Shown: positions 7,690 to 16,297 of the stretch, in pieces
Layout: each line of letters begins with the position of its first letter
How positions within the stretch are numbered: the stretch's first letter is position 1
Assembly: GCA_030655675.1 (NCBI GenBank)
Contig: JAUSPM010000126.1
Location: forward strand, 1-26,454
DNA: 26,454 bases
Reading direction: 5' to 3'
Origin: Methanosarcinaceae archaeon
Lineage (GTDB): Archaea > Halobacteriota > Methanosarcinia > Methanosarcinales > Methanosarcinaceae
Notes under the pieces: model-generated
Seen by the model: the letters and a program-made list of their open reading frames with translations, nothing else
Databases searched by the model: none
Told to the model about the DNA's origin: nothing
Translations under genes and position numbers: made by a program

Positions 7690-8388
7690 TTACTTAAATA
7701 TTGGAAGTTTGATCAGCAAATATGCTATCAATGCTGTGAATAAAATGGATGATGTGATTGCCACATAAAAAATCGGGAATTGTGATGTTGGATTAAACGT
7801 TATTGGTTCTATGTTAATTGTAACTGCAGCCTGTAAAATAATGTACAAAGCGATCAACAACACGCTCATTCCACCAAGGAATAATATCAATCTTGGAGTT
7901 AATGATTCTAAAATGCCGTTTATTAGTTGGTTTGACATCTCAGATAACTGTATATTCCTATTATTTATCTTGTCAGATGGGAAACTATCGTATTTTACAC
8001 GTGGGTTGTAAAGATCATCTCCGACTTCGACTTCCATTGGTCCATCGTCAGGGTCTGATATGCCGATCTTAAGATTAAAACTTTCTTTTTTAGAACCATA
8101 CCCAACGGCTACATGGATCTGACCGCTGTTAAAAAGCCTTCCACCAGGGGGAATGCGTATGACCAATGGAACGTATTCCTCGTGCCTTACATAAGGATTG
8201 TTGTCCAGAATGGTCACATTGTCTGTGAGTGATTCACTTGTGGAAAGGTGGACATGTGTTGGTGCGGCGTAGTTTATTATCACAATTTCGGAACTTTTTT
8301 CGCCACCAGGTGATAATGGAATCTCAACAGTATCATTATCAAATTCAATAGAGTTTACGCCAAGCCTGTTAATGTGCACTTGTTGCAA
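7690..8388 (-). CDS. Membrane-anchored protein of unknown function with N-terminal beta-rich domain
   Basis: I do not recognise a characterised family. The 232-residue protein has no signal peptide. Residues 1-115 look like an all-beta domain similar in feel to CARDB/Ig-like domains (for example VPLVIRIPPGGRL, GQIHVAVGYGSK). A charged linker follows to about 160. Two hydrophobic helices at about 167-189 and 205-229 anchor it, with a short C-terminal tail. The start codon is TTG at 8388, supported by GAGG about nine bases upstream; a GTG three codons later is an alternative. It lies 21 bases after the Trm112-like gene and 23 before pyrG, so the three are probably co-transcribed. Function unknown. 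Confidence 0.75.
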   Translation of the reverse strand: MQQVHINRLGVNSIEFDNDTVEIPLSPGGEKSSEIVIINYAAPTHVHLSTSESLTDNVTILDNNPYVRHEEYVPLVIRIPPGGRLFNSGQIHVAVGYGSKKESFNLKIGISDPDDGPMEVEVGDDLYNPRVKYDSFPSDKINNRNIQLSEMSNQLINGILESLTPRLILFLGGMSVLLIALYIILQAAVTINIEPITFNPTSQFPIFYVAITSSILFTALIAYLLIKLPIFK

Positions 8389-8409
8389 TTTAGATATCCT
8401 CGCTAAAGA

Positions 8410-8592
8410 TCATTCTCTCAGGTCTGGTGGGAGCATGTTTGGAATCCCATCTTCGATTGGATAATGCTCATTGCATTTGGAACAGTATATCGTTCCACTA
8501 ACAATTTCTTCATCGTTCTCTTTAGTGATATTCAGTACAAGATCACCTTTACATATTGGGCATGCCAGAATATTCATTAATTCTTTTTTCAA
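8410..8592 (-). CDS. Trm112-like zinc-ribbon protein
   Basis: A 60-residue Trm112/UPF0434 family protein. In eukaryotes and haloarchaea Trm112 is the activating partner of several methyltransferases that act on tRNA, rRNA and release factor; a similar partner role is expected here. The sequence has LACPICKGDL near the start, a second CxxC in IYCSKCNEHYPI, and the family's hydrophobic end DGIPNMLP. The start is TTG at 8592: a GGTGA site lies six bases upstream, and the resulting MKKELMNILACP matches the usual family N-terminus, whereas the first ATG (8577) would remove it. It is probably the first gene of the unit with the membrane protein and pyrG. Confidence 0.85.
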   Translation of the reverse strand: MKKELMNILACPICKGDLVLNITKENDEEIVSGTIYCSKCNEHYPIEDGIPNMLPPDLRE

Positions 8593-8670
8593 TCTTATTC
8601 ACCATCCAAAAATACATTGCCTTGTAATATGAACTTTTCCTATTATCAATATAACTATAAGAATAACAAA

Positions 8671-8678
8671 TATTATAA
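8671..8678 (-). promoter_or_regulatory. Possible TATA box for the Trm112-like/pyrG unit
   Basis: Minus strand TTATAATA lies about 79 bases before the TTG start, which would give a leader of roughly 50 bases. The surrounding region 8593-8700 is very AT-rich, so other TATA-like sites exist (for example near 8650). It follows directly on the fpo terminator, which makes an independent promoter reasonable. Confidence 0.3.
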
Positions 8679-8698
8679 ATGCATCAAATATAACAAAA

Positions 8699-8730
8699 AT
8701 AAAAAAGATTGGTCCGATAACCGGACCAAT
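8699..8730 (-). terminator. Terminator of the fpo operon
   Basis: ATTGGTCCG (8708-8716) and CGGACCAAT (8722-8730) form a perfect nine-base-pair stem with a five-base loop. On the minus strand it is followed by CTTTTTTATTTTTGT. This is a classical hairpin plus T-run. The stem's first base on the minus strand is also the last base of the fpoO stop codon, so the hairpin begins right at the end of the coding sequence. Confidence 0.85.
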
Positions 8731-9077
8731 TAATGATGTTCACTTTTAGGTTCGTTCTCTTTCCGAACTTTTGCCTCAGTGCATCCTTTAAGACATTTTT
8801 TGCAAAGAATTGCTACATCAGGGTCAACACCTTTCCACAAAGATGGAAACTCAACATCCACTGGATATAGTTCGGTTTGTGCACCACAAAGATCACATTT
8901 GCCATTCGCGCTGCCTAATGAGGATGTATTTATGTTAACCTCATTAGCACTCTCAAGACACTTGTCACACAAACCTACCCATGTGCCTTTTGGGAATGCA
9001 GAAGCAAACCTTGGCATTACAACTTTTACCGGATTAAGGGTCGGAAGAGATACACTACATAGATCACAATCTGCCAT
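8730..9077 (-). CDS. fpoO: F420H2 dehydrogenase subunit FpoO
   Basis: The last gene of the fpo operon and, in Methanosarcina, a subunit found only in the Fpo complex without a counterpart in bacterial complex I. The 115-residue protein is rich in cysteine. It appears to be a tandem duplication: CDLC...LCDKCL (cysteines 4, 7, 37, 40) and CDLC...LCKKCL (cysteines 61, 64, 92, 95), plus cysteine 99. The literature proposes an iron-sulfur cluster; the two four-cysteine modules would equally fit zinc ribbons. A GGAG site precedes the ATG, 15 bases after the fpoN stop. Subunit identity rests on position plus the cysteine pattern and is quite secure; the role is unknown. Confidence 0.9.
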   Translation of the reverse strand: MADCDLCSVSLPTLNPVKVVMPRFASAFPKGTWVGLCDKCLESANEVNINTSSLGSANGKCDLCGAQTELYPVDVEFPSLWKGVDPDVAILCKKCLKGCTEAKVRKENEPKSEHH

Positions 9078-9092
9078 ATTTTATCAACTCCA

Positions 9093-10538
9093 TTAGACCA
9101 TTAACACTTTTGCGGCTTCCATTGCCCAGTACACGAATGGTTCTGGCCATATTCCGATTATCAATACTCCTGCAAGTGCAAGAATTATTGCAACTGCATA
9201 TGGTCTTGGTTCAGAGACTTTACCACCAATTGCCGGTAAGAAGTACATGTACTTTACAATACGGGCATAATAGTACAGTGAAAGCGCACTGTTCAATATC
9301 GCTATTACAGCAAGCCATACAAGACCTGATTCAATGGTTGATGAGAACAAGATGAACTTGCTCACGTATCCGGCCGTTGGTGGAATACCAGACAGCGCAA
9401 ACACAAATACCATCATTGCAAATGCCGTAAGCGGCATTCTCTTGGCAAGTCCCTTGAAGTTGTCAAGATGATCAATATCTTTTGCGTTCTTGTTATCGGA
9501 TACTACCATATATCCAACCACAGCAACCACGAGGAATGCTCCGGTCTTCATGAATGCATGTGACAGCGTGTAAAGAATACCACCGGCAAGTGCCATTGGT
9601 GTCATTACCGCAAAAGCGATTGCAATATACCCGGCCTGTGCAACTGATGAATATGCAAGCATTCTCTTAACACTTGTCTGGGATATTGCTACCACATTTC
9701 CAAGTGTCATGGTAATGACTGCAAGTATTGCAAAAGCTGTCTGCCAGTTAGGACTGAGTACTGCAAGAGCAACCATAAAGATCCTGAATGCTGCAACGAA
9801 TCCCATTTTCTTGGAACCTGCTGCGAGCAGTGCAGAGATCACTGTTGGTGCACCCTGATATGTGTCTGGTGCCCACATGTGGAACGGAACAAGTGCCATC
9901 TTGAAACCAAATCCTGCAATCAACATTACAACAGCAATCAAGCCGATCGGGCTTGCTGCAAGAGCACCTGCATTTTCTGCAATACCGGGTATACTTGTTG
10001 TACCTGTCATTCCATAGACAAATGAAATACCGAACAACATCAGTGCAGATGAAAGTGAACCGATGATGAAGTATTTTAATGCTGCTTCCATTGATTTCGG
10101 ATTCTTCTTCTCAAATCCAGCCAGAGCATAGGTGGAAAGACTTGCAAGTTCAAATCCTACAAATAATACTATAAGATCATTTGCAGATGCAACCACCATC
10201 ATACCGATTGTGGAAAACAATAACAATGTGAAAAACTCATCAGTGTTTTTGTTCCCTTCGGTATATTTGATCGATGCAATGGTCACAAGCAAGGATACTG
10301 AAATGAACACGATCTTGAAGAATTGAGACAATGCATCAATAGTGATTGTCCCATAGAACAATGTTTCATTTACAGCAAGACCACCAATGGTCAAACTAAG
10401 TGCGGCAAAAAGGCCCATACCCGCAACATAACCAAGTATGTTCTTGTGCTTTGTACCAAAGAATAGTCCTGCAAGCATTATTGCCAATGCAACCAATGTC
10501 AATACAAGTTCAGGTGCCAGTAACATATAATTTGTCAT
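9093..10538 (-). CDS. fpoN: F420H2 dehydrogenase subunit FpoN
   Basis: An antiporter-like proton-pumping subunit of the membrane arm, homologous to NuoN and Mrp antiporters. The 481-residue protein is almost entirely transmembrane helices (about 14). The key charged residues are present: glutamate 130 in FVGFELASLSTYAL on helix 5 and lysine 213 in GFGFKMALVPFHMWAPD on helix 7, with the channel segment GAPTVISALLAAGSKKMGF after it. The start ATG follows a G-rich GGGGGTG site, four bases past the fpoM stop. The complex oxidises F420H2 and passes electrons to methanophenazine while moving protons out of the cell. Confidence 0.97.
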   Translation of the reverse strand: MTNYMLLAPELVLTLVALAIMLAGLFFGTKHKNILGYVAGMGLFAALSLTIGGLAVNETLFYGTITIDALSQFFKIVFISVSLLVTIASIKYTEGNKNTDEFFTLLLFSTIGMMVVASANDLIVLFVGFELASLSTYALAGFEKKNPKSMEAALKYFIIGSLSSALMLFGISFVYGMTGTTSIPGIAENAGALAASPIGLIAVVMLIAGFGFKMALVPFHMWAPDTYQGAPTVISALLAAGSKKMGFVAAFRIFMVALAVLSPNWQTAFAILAVITMTLGNVVAISQTSVKRMLAYSSVAQAGYIAIAFAVMTPMALAGGILYTLSHAFMKTGAFLVVAVVGYMVVSDNKNAKDIDHLDNFKGLAKRMPLTAFAMMVFVFALSGIPPTAGYVSKFILFSSTIESGLVWLAVIAILNSALSLYYYARIVKYMYFLPAIGGKVSEPRPYAVAIILALAGVLIIGIWPEPFVYWAMEAAKVLMV

Positions 10539-10541
10539 TAT

Positions 10542-12038
10542 TTACACCCCCGCCAGAGCCATCAGGCTCACGATCTGTTCGGCGTTCGTAGTCATCATAT
10601 CCAATACCGGACTTGGGTTTAATCCGAAGTACAGTACAAGCAGTGCCAGAATACCCATTGAAATTGTTTCGTAGTTTGTAATATCATGGAGATGTCCAAG
10701 TTTCTCATTCAACACTCCAAACATTGATCTCTGCATTGCCCACAAGTGATAACCTGCTGTCACCACTATTCCAAGCAATGCGAGTAACACATATCCTGGA
10801 AGTGTTAGGTACGCGAATGTGAGTACCAGGAATTCTGCTATGAATCCACTTAGGCCCGGAAGTCCAAGTGATGCCATGAAACCGAACAGCATTAGAACTG
10901 TAAGTTTTGGCATCTTCTGTGCCAGACCACCAAGGTCGGCAATGATCCTTGTACCTGCAATGTGCTGGATAGAACCACATGACATGAACAGTAGACATGT
11001 GATCAAGCCGTGTGAGAATTGCTGGAACATTGCACCGGATACCGATAATGGTACAAGTGCCGCTGCACCAAGTGTGACATATCCCATGTGGCTGATACTT
11101 GAATATGCAACCATTTTCTTAAGGTCAGTCTGTGCTAGTGCCAGCATTGCACCGTAGAGGATACTGAGTACTCCAATGAATGCCAAAATTGATATCATCA
11201 ACTTTGGTGAACCTGTGAATGGCAACATTGGAAGCATTACTCTGAACAATCCGTATCCACCCATCTTAAGCAGAACTGCTGCAAGCAAGACACTGCCTGC
11301 TGTCGGTGCTTCAACGTGTGCATCCGGCAACCAGGTATGGAATGGCACTGCTGGCATCTTTACGAGGAATCCGAACAGCAATGCAAGGAATATTGAATCC
11401 CTGAGAACAGTGTTTTCAAGGAACTGGAACTGTTCGAGCAGATATGGAATGTCGAAACTCGGGATTCCACTCTGCGCCCATGCTGCGAAATATAATGCAA
11501 AAATACCTAGCAACATCACAAGTGATGCAACATGTGTATAGATGAAAAACTTAATTGCGGCATAATCTTTCCTTGGACCTCCCCATATACTTATCAAGAA
11601 GTACATTGGGATAAGAGTCAATTCCCAGAATATGTAGAACAGGAAAAAGTCAAGTGATGTAAATACACCCATAACTCCTGCCTCAAGTGCAAGTATCAAA
11701 GCAAAGAACTGATTTGGTTGTTTGTCTTCACCCCATGAATAAATGATTGTCGCAGGCACTACTATTGCGGCCAACAACACAAGAGGCAGTGCAATTCCAT
11801 CAACACCGACTTTATACAAAATTCCAAGGGAAGGCACCCAATCAAACGACTCTACAAACTGCATAGCAGGAGTAGAACTATCAAAGTTCATTATCATGTA
11901 CAAAGCACCCACAAGAGGTGCAAGTGAAGATACTAATGCAATTATACGTGTCTGTTCTTTTGTTTTAGAAAATAATGTTAGTACTGCTCCAATAAGAGGT
12001 ACCAATATCATGAGTGATACTATAGGCATAGATATCAT
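10542..12038 (-). CDS. fpoM: F420H2 dehydrogenase subunit FpoM
   Basis: A second antiporter-like subunit of the Fpo membrane arm, homologous to NuoM. It has 498 residues and about 14 helices. Conserved pumping residues are glutamate 139 in FYIFWELTLIPMYFL and lysine 227 in GFLVKMPAVPFHTWLPDAH, followed by EAPTAGSVLLAAVLLKMGGYG. The ATG overlaps the fpoL stop in a TAATG arrangement, with GGAGGTG five bases upstream, so translation is coupled. An ATG three codons later is a weaker alternative. No missing signature was seen. Confidence 0.97.
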   Translation of the reverse strand: MISMPIVSLMILVPLIGAVLTLFSKTKEQTRIIALVSSLAPLVGALYMIMNFDSSTPAMQFVESFDWVPSLGILYKVGVDGIALPLVLLAAIVVPATIIYSWGEDKQPNQFFALILALEAGVMGVFTSLDFFLFYIFWELTLIPMYFLISIWGGPRKDYAAIKFFIYTHVASLVMLLGIFALYFAAWAQSGIPSFDIPYLLEQFQFLENTVLRDSIFLALLFGFLVKMPAVPFHTWLPDAHVEAPTAGSVLLAAVLLKMGGYGLFRVMLPMLPFTGSPKLMISILAFIGVLSILYGAMLALAQTDLKKMVAYSSISHMGYVTLGAAALVPLSVSGAMFQQFSHGLITCLLFMSCGSIQHIAGTRIIADLGGLAQKMPKLTVLMLFGFMASLGLPGLSGFIAEFLVLTFAYLTLPGYVLLALLGIVVTAGYHLWAMQRSMFGVLNEKLGHLHDITNYETISMGILALLVLYFGLNPSPVLDMMTTNAEQIVSLMALAGV

Positions 12039-14050
12039 TATTGCACCTCCACGATCAATTTAAGCAGTATAATCAGAAGTCCAACTCCCGCTATTACTGC
12101 TGTTGCATAACTCTGGACAACACCGGTTTGAACTTTTCGGATGGTTTCTCCAATTGCAATAGTACCATCACTGATACCATCGATAATTCCATCAATGATC
12201 TTACGATCAATGAATTCACCAATTAGAGACAATCCATATGTTATCTTAAGTGCGATCAGTTCAATGAATATCTGATGTTGGTAGTATCTGTTGTACAAAA
12301 GTTTGTACACCGGATTATTTCTTGAAACGATCGTGCTCATATCTACGACTTTCTTGTAGTATATTAAGTACGAGATCACAAGACCTGCAACACCTACGAT
12401 GACCGGTAACCACAAGATAAAGAGTGGTTCATGACCGGCACCGTGAACAAGATCATAATTTCCTAACTCTGCCAGATGTTCCATACTGACATGAACAAAG
12501 TCATTCTCAAATGTGACTTCAAGGAAATCATTGAATGCCTTTTTGGTAATACCACCAAATAACAATGCAAATACTGCAAGAATACTCAGTGGAATTGTCA
12601 TGACATTTGGTGATTCGTGACCACCGTAATCAGTACGTGGTTTTCCTGTAAAGGTCATGAACAACAATCGGAATATGTATGTTGATGTCAGCAGTGCTGC
12701 AACAATTCCGAATATGTACGGGAGATAATTGCCTGTGTGCTCTGCAAACAGATATGTTGTCTCGATAATTGCATCCTTACTGAAAAATCCACTTGTACCA
12801 ATTGAGGTACCAGGAATTCCAAATCCGGCAAGTGCGAGTGATGCGATCAACATTGTGATGAAAGTAATTGGCATTATTTTACCGACCCCTCCCATCTGCC
12901 TCATATCCTGTGTACCGACCGAGTGAATAACACTACCGGCACATAGGAAAAGAAGTGCTTTGAAGAATGCGTGGTTGATAAGATGGAACATTGAAACACC
13001 AACTGCTTCCATTCCAACTACTGCACCCATTCCAAGACCAAGCATCATGTAACCTAACTGGCTGATCGTTGAGAATGCGAGTACTCGCTTGATATCGTTC
13101 ATCACAATACCCATTGTTGATGCGAACAGTGCCGTGAATCCTCCAACGTAAGCAACCACTATCAGTGCATCCGGTGCGCCCATAAACATCGGGAATGTCC
13201 TTGCGACCAGATATACACCGGCAGTAACCATTGTTGCTGCATGGATCAGTGCTGAAACGGTTGTTGGACCTTCCATTGCGTCAGGTAACCACACATGTAG
13301 AGGGAACTGACCGGATTTACCAACTGCACCACCGAAGAATAGCAGTGTGATAATAGTCAACTGACTCACTTCGAAACCAAGGATGGTTGTGTGCATTGCT
13401 GAAAGTTGCGGAATAAGGTTGAACATCTCACTGAACTGGAGCACATATATGCCTTCAGGAAGATTTCCATTGTATACCTTAAAGATACCTGAAAATAAAA
13501 CAATGATTCCAGTCAAAAACATGACATCTCCTACACGAGTTGTCAGGAATGCTTTCTTTGCAGCCGCTGCTGCAGAAGGTTTCTGGTACCAGAATCCAAT
13601 TAACAAGTATGAACATAATCCTACAAGTTCCCAACAGATGAACAACTGCAGGATGTTATCTGAAAGAATAACACCAAGCATTGCCGCAGTGAATAATGCG
13701 GTTTCTGCAAAGTATCTTGATTTACCCGGATCATGTGACATGTATCCAAGAGCATAAATGTGGATCAATAGACTCACGAATGTGACCATTGAAAGCATAA
13801 CTGCTGCTAGTGGATCGATCAATATACCAAGGTTAAGTATTGCGAACCAATGGATCGATTGATGTACCACTTCTTCAGGATTTTGTAACAGGTTGATCGT
13901 AATCAATACCGATATGATACATGATATGGCAATTGCTCCTATTGGTATCAATGCACCGCCGGAATACATCTTTTTTCCGAAGAAGAATGTAATTACAAAA
14001 GCAAGTGCAGGTAAAAGTGGTATTAAAAATGCTAAATTTTCTATTGCCAT
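12038..14050 (-). CDS. fpoL: F420H2 dehydrogenase subunit FpoL
   Basis: The distal antiporter-like subunit of the membrane arm, homologous to NuoL. From the ATG at 14050 it has 670 residues, the usual size. Glutamate 141 (LFICWELVGLCSYLL) and lysine 245 (GGAVGKSGQFPLHVWLPDA) match the helix 5 and helix 7 pumping residues. The C-terminal part after about residue 480 holds the long lateral helix and final anchor typical of NuoL. A GTG at 14059 opens the same frame but belongs to the GAGGTG ribosome binding site, so the ATG six bases after it is chosen. It starts two bases after the fpoK stop and overlaps fpoM by one base. Confidence 0.96.
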   Translation of the reverse strand: MAIENLAFLIPLLPALAFVITFFFGKKMYSGGALIPIGAIAISCIISVLITINLLQNPEEVVHQSIHWFAILNLGILIDPLAAVMLSMVTFVSLLIHIYALGYMSHDPGKSRYFAETALFTAAMLGVILSDNILQLFICWELVGLCSYLLIGFWYQKPSAAAAAKKAFLTTRVGDVMFLTGIIVLFSGIFKVYNGNLPEGIYVLQFSEMFNLIPQLSAMHTTILGFEVSQLTIITLLFFGGAVGKSGQFPLHVWLPDAMEGPTTVSALIHAATMVTAGVYLVARTFPMFMGAPDALIVVAYVGGFTALFASTMGIVMNDIKRVLAFSTISQLGYMMLGLGMGAVVGMEAVGVSMFHLINHAFFKALLFLCAGSVIHSVGTQDMRQMGGVGKIMPITFITMLIASLALAGFGIPGTSIGTSGFFSKDAIIETTYLFAEHTGNYLPYIFGIVAALLTSTYIFRLLFMTFTGKPRTDYGGHESPNVMTIPLSILAVFALLFGGITKKAFNDFLEVTFENDFVHVSMEHLAELGNYDLVHGAGHEPLFILWLPVIVGVAGLVISYLIYYKKVVDMSTIVSRNNPVYKLLYNRYYQHQIFIELIALKITYGLSLIGEFIDRKIIDGIIDGISDGTIAIGETIRKVQTGVVQSYATAVIAGVGLLIILLKLIVEVQ

Positions 14051-14052
14051 TT

Positions 14053-14355
14053 TTACCACCTCAACAAATTAATATTGTCAACATCGATCATATCTCGCAT
14101 CCTGTATATGGATAAGAGTATCGCAAATCCAATTACTGCCTCGGCTGCTGCTAATGCAATTGAAAATAACACGAAAACCTGCCCACTCATGTCATCATTG
14201 TAACTGGAAAATGCCACAAGGTTGATGTTTGCAGCATTCAACATGAGTTCAACGCTCATGAGAAGCCGGACACCGTTTCGCTGTGTCATAATTCCATACA
14301 GTCCAATTGTAAAGACAATCGTTGATAAGATCAAGTAATATGTAAGAGGGATCAT
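14053..14355 (-). CDS. fpoK: F420H2 dehydrogenase subunit FpoK
   Basis: A 100-residue three-helix membrane subunit homologous to NuoK. The two glutamates important for proton pumping are present at the same positions as in the bacterial protein: glutamate 36 in MSVELMLNAANINLV and glutamate 72 in ALAAAEAVIGFAIL. The ATG overlaps the stop of the second fpoJ by four bases (ATGA) and is preceded by GAGGTG. It forms part of the proton path between FpoH and the antiporter-like subunits. Confidence 0.96.
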   Translation of the reverse strand: MIPLTYYLILSTIVFTIGLYGIMTQRNGVRLLMSVELMLNAANINLVAFSSYNDDMSGQVFVLFSIALAAAEAVIGFAILLSIYRMRDMIDVDNINLLRW

Positions 14356-14600
14356 TGTTCCACCTCACCTTTTGCTATATAGATGGCACCGATCAATGCA
14401 CTCAATAGTACTATTGATAATACTTCGAACGGAATTACGAATTGTGTGAAAATAAGCACACCTATCGCTTCAATATTACTTTGATCTGCCACATTTTGAG
14501 GCAATTCATCTACTGTGACCCATGTTGTACTGACAACAGCCAATGCAACCACTGCAAAAAACAGTAATGCAACTACTGCATTTATTGATTTATTCAACAT
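14352..14600 (-). CDS. fpoJ: F420H2 dehydrogenase subunit FpoJ, C-terminal half
   Basis: An 82-residue two-helix protein corresponding to the C-terminal part of NuoJ (VVALLFFAVVALAVVST, then IFTQFVIPFEVLSIVLLSALIGAIYIAKGE). In methanosarcinal fpo operons NuoJ is encoded by two consecutive small genes, and the same is seen here. The ATG at 14600 is chosen because GGTGA lies five bases upstream; the in-frame GTG at 14609 is part of that site. It overlaps the N-terminal fpoJ gene by 11 bases and fpoK by four, so the three are translationally coupled. Confidence 0.93.
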   Translation of the reverse strand: MLNKSINAVVALLFFAVVALAVVSTTWVTVDELPQNVADQSNIEAIGVLIFTQFVIPFEVLSIVLLSALIGAIYIAKGEVEQ

Positions 14601-14862
14601 CAGAATCACCTTTTAATTCCTGTGTAGTTAGCATAACAGCAAACAGGATCAGTACACCGATACCACCAACGTATACAAGTACTTGTACAATTCCTATGAA
14701 TTGTGCATTTAACAAAACATATATGCCTGCCACACTAACCAGTGTGGCAACAAGTGAAAGTGCAGCCCGAACAATATCTCTTGCTGTAACTACAAGAATC
14801 GAAAATCCAATTGTAAGCATTGATATCAATGCAAATGTAATTAGTTCCACAACACCTACCAT
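14590..14862 (-). CDS. fpoJ: F420H2 dehydrogenase subunit FpoJ, N-terminal half
   Basis: A 90-residue three-helix protein equivalent to the N-terminal half of NuoJ. The conserved third-helix region is clear: LNAQFIGIVQVLVYVGGIGV followed by LILFAVMLT, which in complex I includes a pi-bulge and a pairing site with NuoK. The start codon shares one base with the fpoI stop (TAATG), with GGTGA seven bases upstream. The next gene supplies the remaining helices. Confidence 0.94.
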   Translation of the reverse strand: MVGVVELITFALISMLTIGFSILVVTARDIVRAALSLVATLVSVAGIYVLLNAQFIGIVQVLVYVGGIGVLILFAVMLTTQELKGDSDVE

Positions 14863-15248
14863 TATTTCTCACCTTCCTTTTTCAGTGGCACCTCACGCGC
14901 TAACATCGAAGGCGTGAACAATAATTTATGATGATCCCACTTCACAAGTTCCCCCGTGTAAACTTTTGTACTTGACAATGCTTCCTGTGGACACTGGTCA
15001 ATACATAGTCCACAGAACATACAATGACCAACATCGAGTGATGGGAACCATCTTCCATCCTTCACGATCTTGATCGCATTATTTGGACAAGTGTTTGCGC
15101 AAATTCCGCATCCAATGCACTTGCTCTTGTCAAGTTTCTGCAAACCTCTGAATCTATCGGATAGATCACTGGCTACTTCCGGATACAAACGGGTAACACT
15201 TGGCGTGTACACGGTTTTTATTGCTCTTATGAAATTTTTAACTACCAT
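14862..15248 (-). CDS. fpoI: F420H2 dehydrogenase subunit FpoI (2[4Fe-4S])
   Basis: A 128-residue peripheral iron-sulfur subunit homologous to NuoI, passing electrons from the F420H2-oxidising module to FpoB. Two complete cluster motifs are visible: CIGCGICANTCP (cysteines 44, 47, 50, 54) and CMFCGLCIDQCP (cysteines 76, 79, 82, 86). The ATG at 15248 is chosen over an upstream frame extension because GGAG lies nine bases ahead and the product MVVKNFIRAIK is a natural NuoI-like start. It begins four bases after the fpoH stop. Confidence 0.96.
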   Translation of the reverse strand: MVVKNFIRAIKTVYTPSVTRLYPEVASDLSDRFRGLQKLDKSKCIGCGICANTCPNNAIKIVKDGRWFPSLDVGHCMFCGLCIDQCPQEALSSTKVYTGELVKWDHHKLLFTPSMLAREVPLKKEGEK

Positions 15249-15252
15249 ATAA

Positions 15253-16287
15253 TCACGCTCCAAAGAACAAACCAAGTGCAACTGCCCATATCAAATTTAA
15301 TATCGATAACGGGAAAAGCACTTTCCAGCCAAGATCAACAACCTGGTCGATCCTGAAACGAGGCAATGCCCATCTGATCATGATGATTGTCATAACGACC
15401 ACTACAACTTTTGCAATGAACCAAAATATCGGCGCAAATGCTCCAAGTATGAAAATACCGGTTATGAACTTTGGCAAGTTCCAGCCACCTAAATATAACA
15501 ATACCATCAGACATGAACCAAGGATCATGTGAATGTATTCTGCAAAAAGTCCAAGACCCCATCGCATTCCGGTGTATTCAGTACCCCATCCTGCAACCAG
15601 TTCTTCTTCCGCTTCATTCTGATCAAAAGGAAGTCGTCCCATATCAGCAAGAATTGATATGAAGAATACTGCAAAACCGATTGGTTGTACAAATATAAAC
15701 CACAATGGGCTTTGTGCCATTGCAATTTCTACAATATTAAGTGACTGCACCATTACTGCAATACCTATTATAGAAATACCAAGTGGCACTTCATAACCGA
15801 TCATACGTGCAATATTCCTAAAAGCAGCAAGCATCGAATATTTGTTGTTCGAACCATACGCTGCCATAAAAATACCAAGAACTGATAATGCCGACACCGC
15901 TTCAAGGTACAGCACACTGATATCGAATTCTGTTGCAGCAATTGGATATGATTTGTCCCCAATAACGATTGCACCAAATGGAATTGCAACGATCATCATG
16001 AATGCAGACCCCAATATCACTATAGGAGCCATAACAAATAACAATTTATCTGCCTTTGCAGGAATCAGATCCTCTTTTGTGAACAACTTTATCGCATCTG
16101 CAATAAGTTGCAACAATCCGAATCGTCCACCAACACGGTTTGGACCTATCCTTGACTGGATATCCGCTCCAAACTTACGTTCAAGCCAGACCGTGATAAC
16201 TGCACTAAAGAATATTAAACCGATTAAAGCCAGTCCAAGTGTGCCTCTGACCCATGGATTGAATAAGAACTCTACTATGCTCATCAT
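15253..16287 (-). CDS. fpoH: F420H2 dehydrogenase subunit FpoH
   Basis: The membrane subunit that joins the connecting arm to the pumping arm and lines the methanophenazine (quinone-site) cavity; homologous to NuoH. From the ATG at 16287 it has 344 residues and about eight helices. Family motifs are WLERKFGADIQSRIGPNRVG and the acidic loop GRLPFDQNEAEEELVAG with GTEYTGM. The chosen start follows GAGGT by seven bases; ATG at 16284 is equally possible. The longer frame extending into fpoD is rejected. It starts ten bases after the fpoD stop. Confidence 0.96.
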   Translation of the reverse strand: MMSIVEFLFNPWVRGTLGLALIGLIFFSAVITVWLERKFGADIQSRIGPNRVGGRFGLLQLIADAIKLFTKEDLIPAKADKLLFVMAPIVILGSAFMMIVAIPFGAIVIGDKSYPIAATEFDISVLYLEAVSALSVLGIFMAAYGSNNKYSMLAAFRNIARMIGYEVPLGISIIGIAVMVQSLNIVEIAMAQSPLWFIFVQPIGFAVFFISILADMGRLPFDQNEAEEELVAGWGTEYTGMRWGLGLFAEYIHMILGSCLMVLLYLGGWNLPKFITGIFILGAFAPIFWFIAKVVVVVMTIIMIRWALPRFRIDQVVDLGWKVLFPLSILNLIWAVALGLFFGA

Positions 16288-16297
16288 CTTATATACC

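Noticed and set aside
9093..14050. Reading FpoL, FpoM and FpoN as an Mrp Na+/H+ antiporter operon
   Set aside because: They are embedded between fpoK and fpoO with complete complex I-type subunits, and no mrp-specific small subunits are present.
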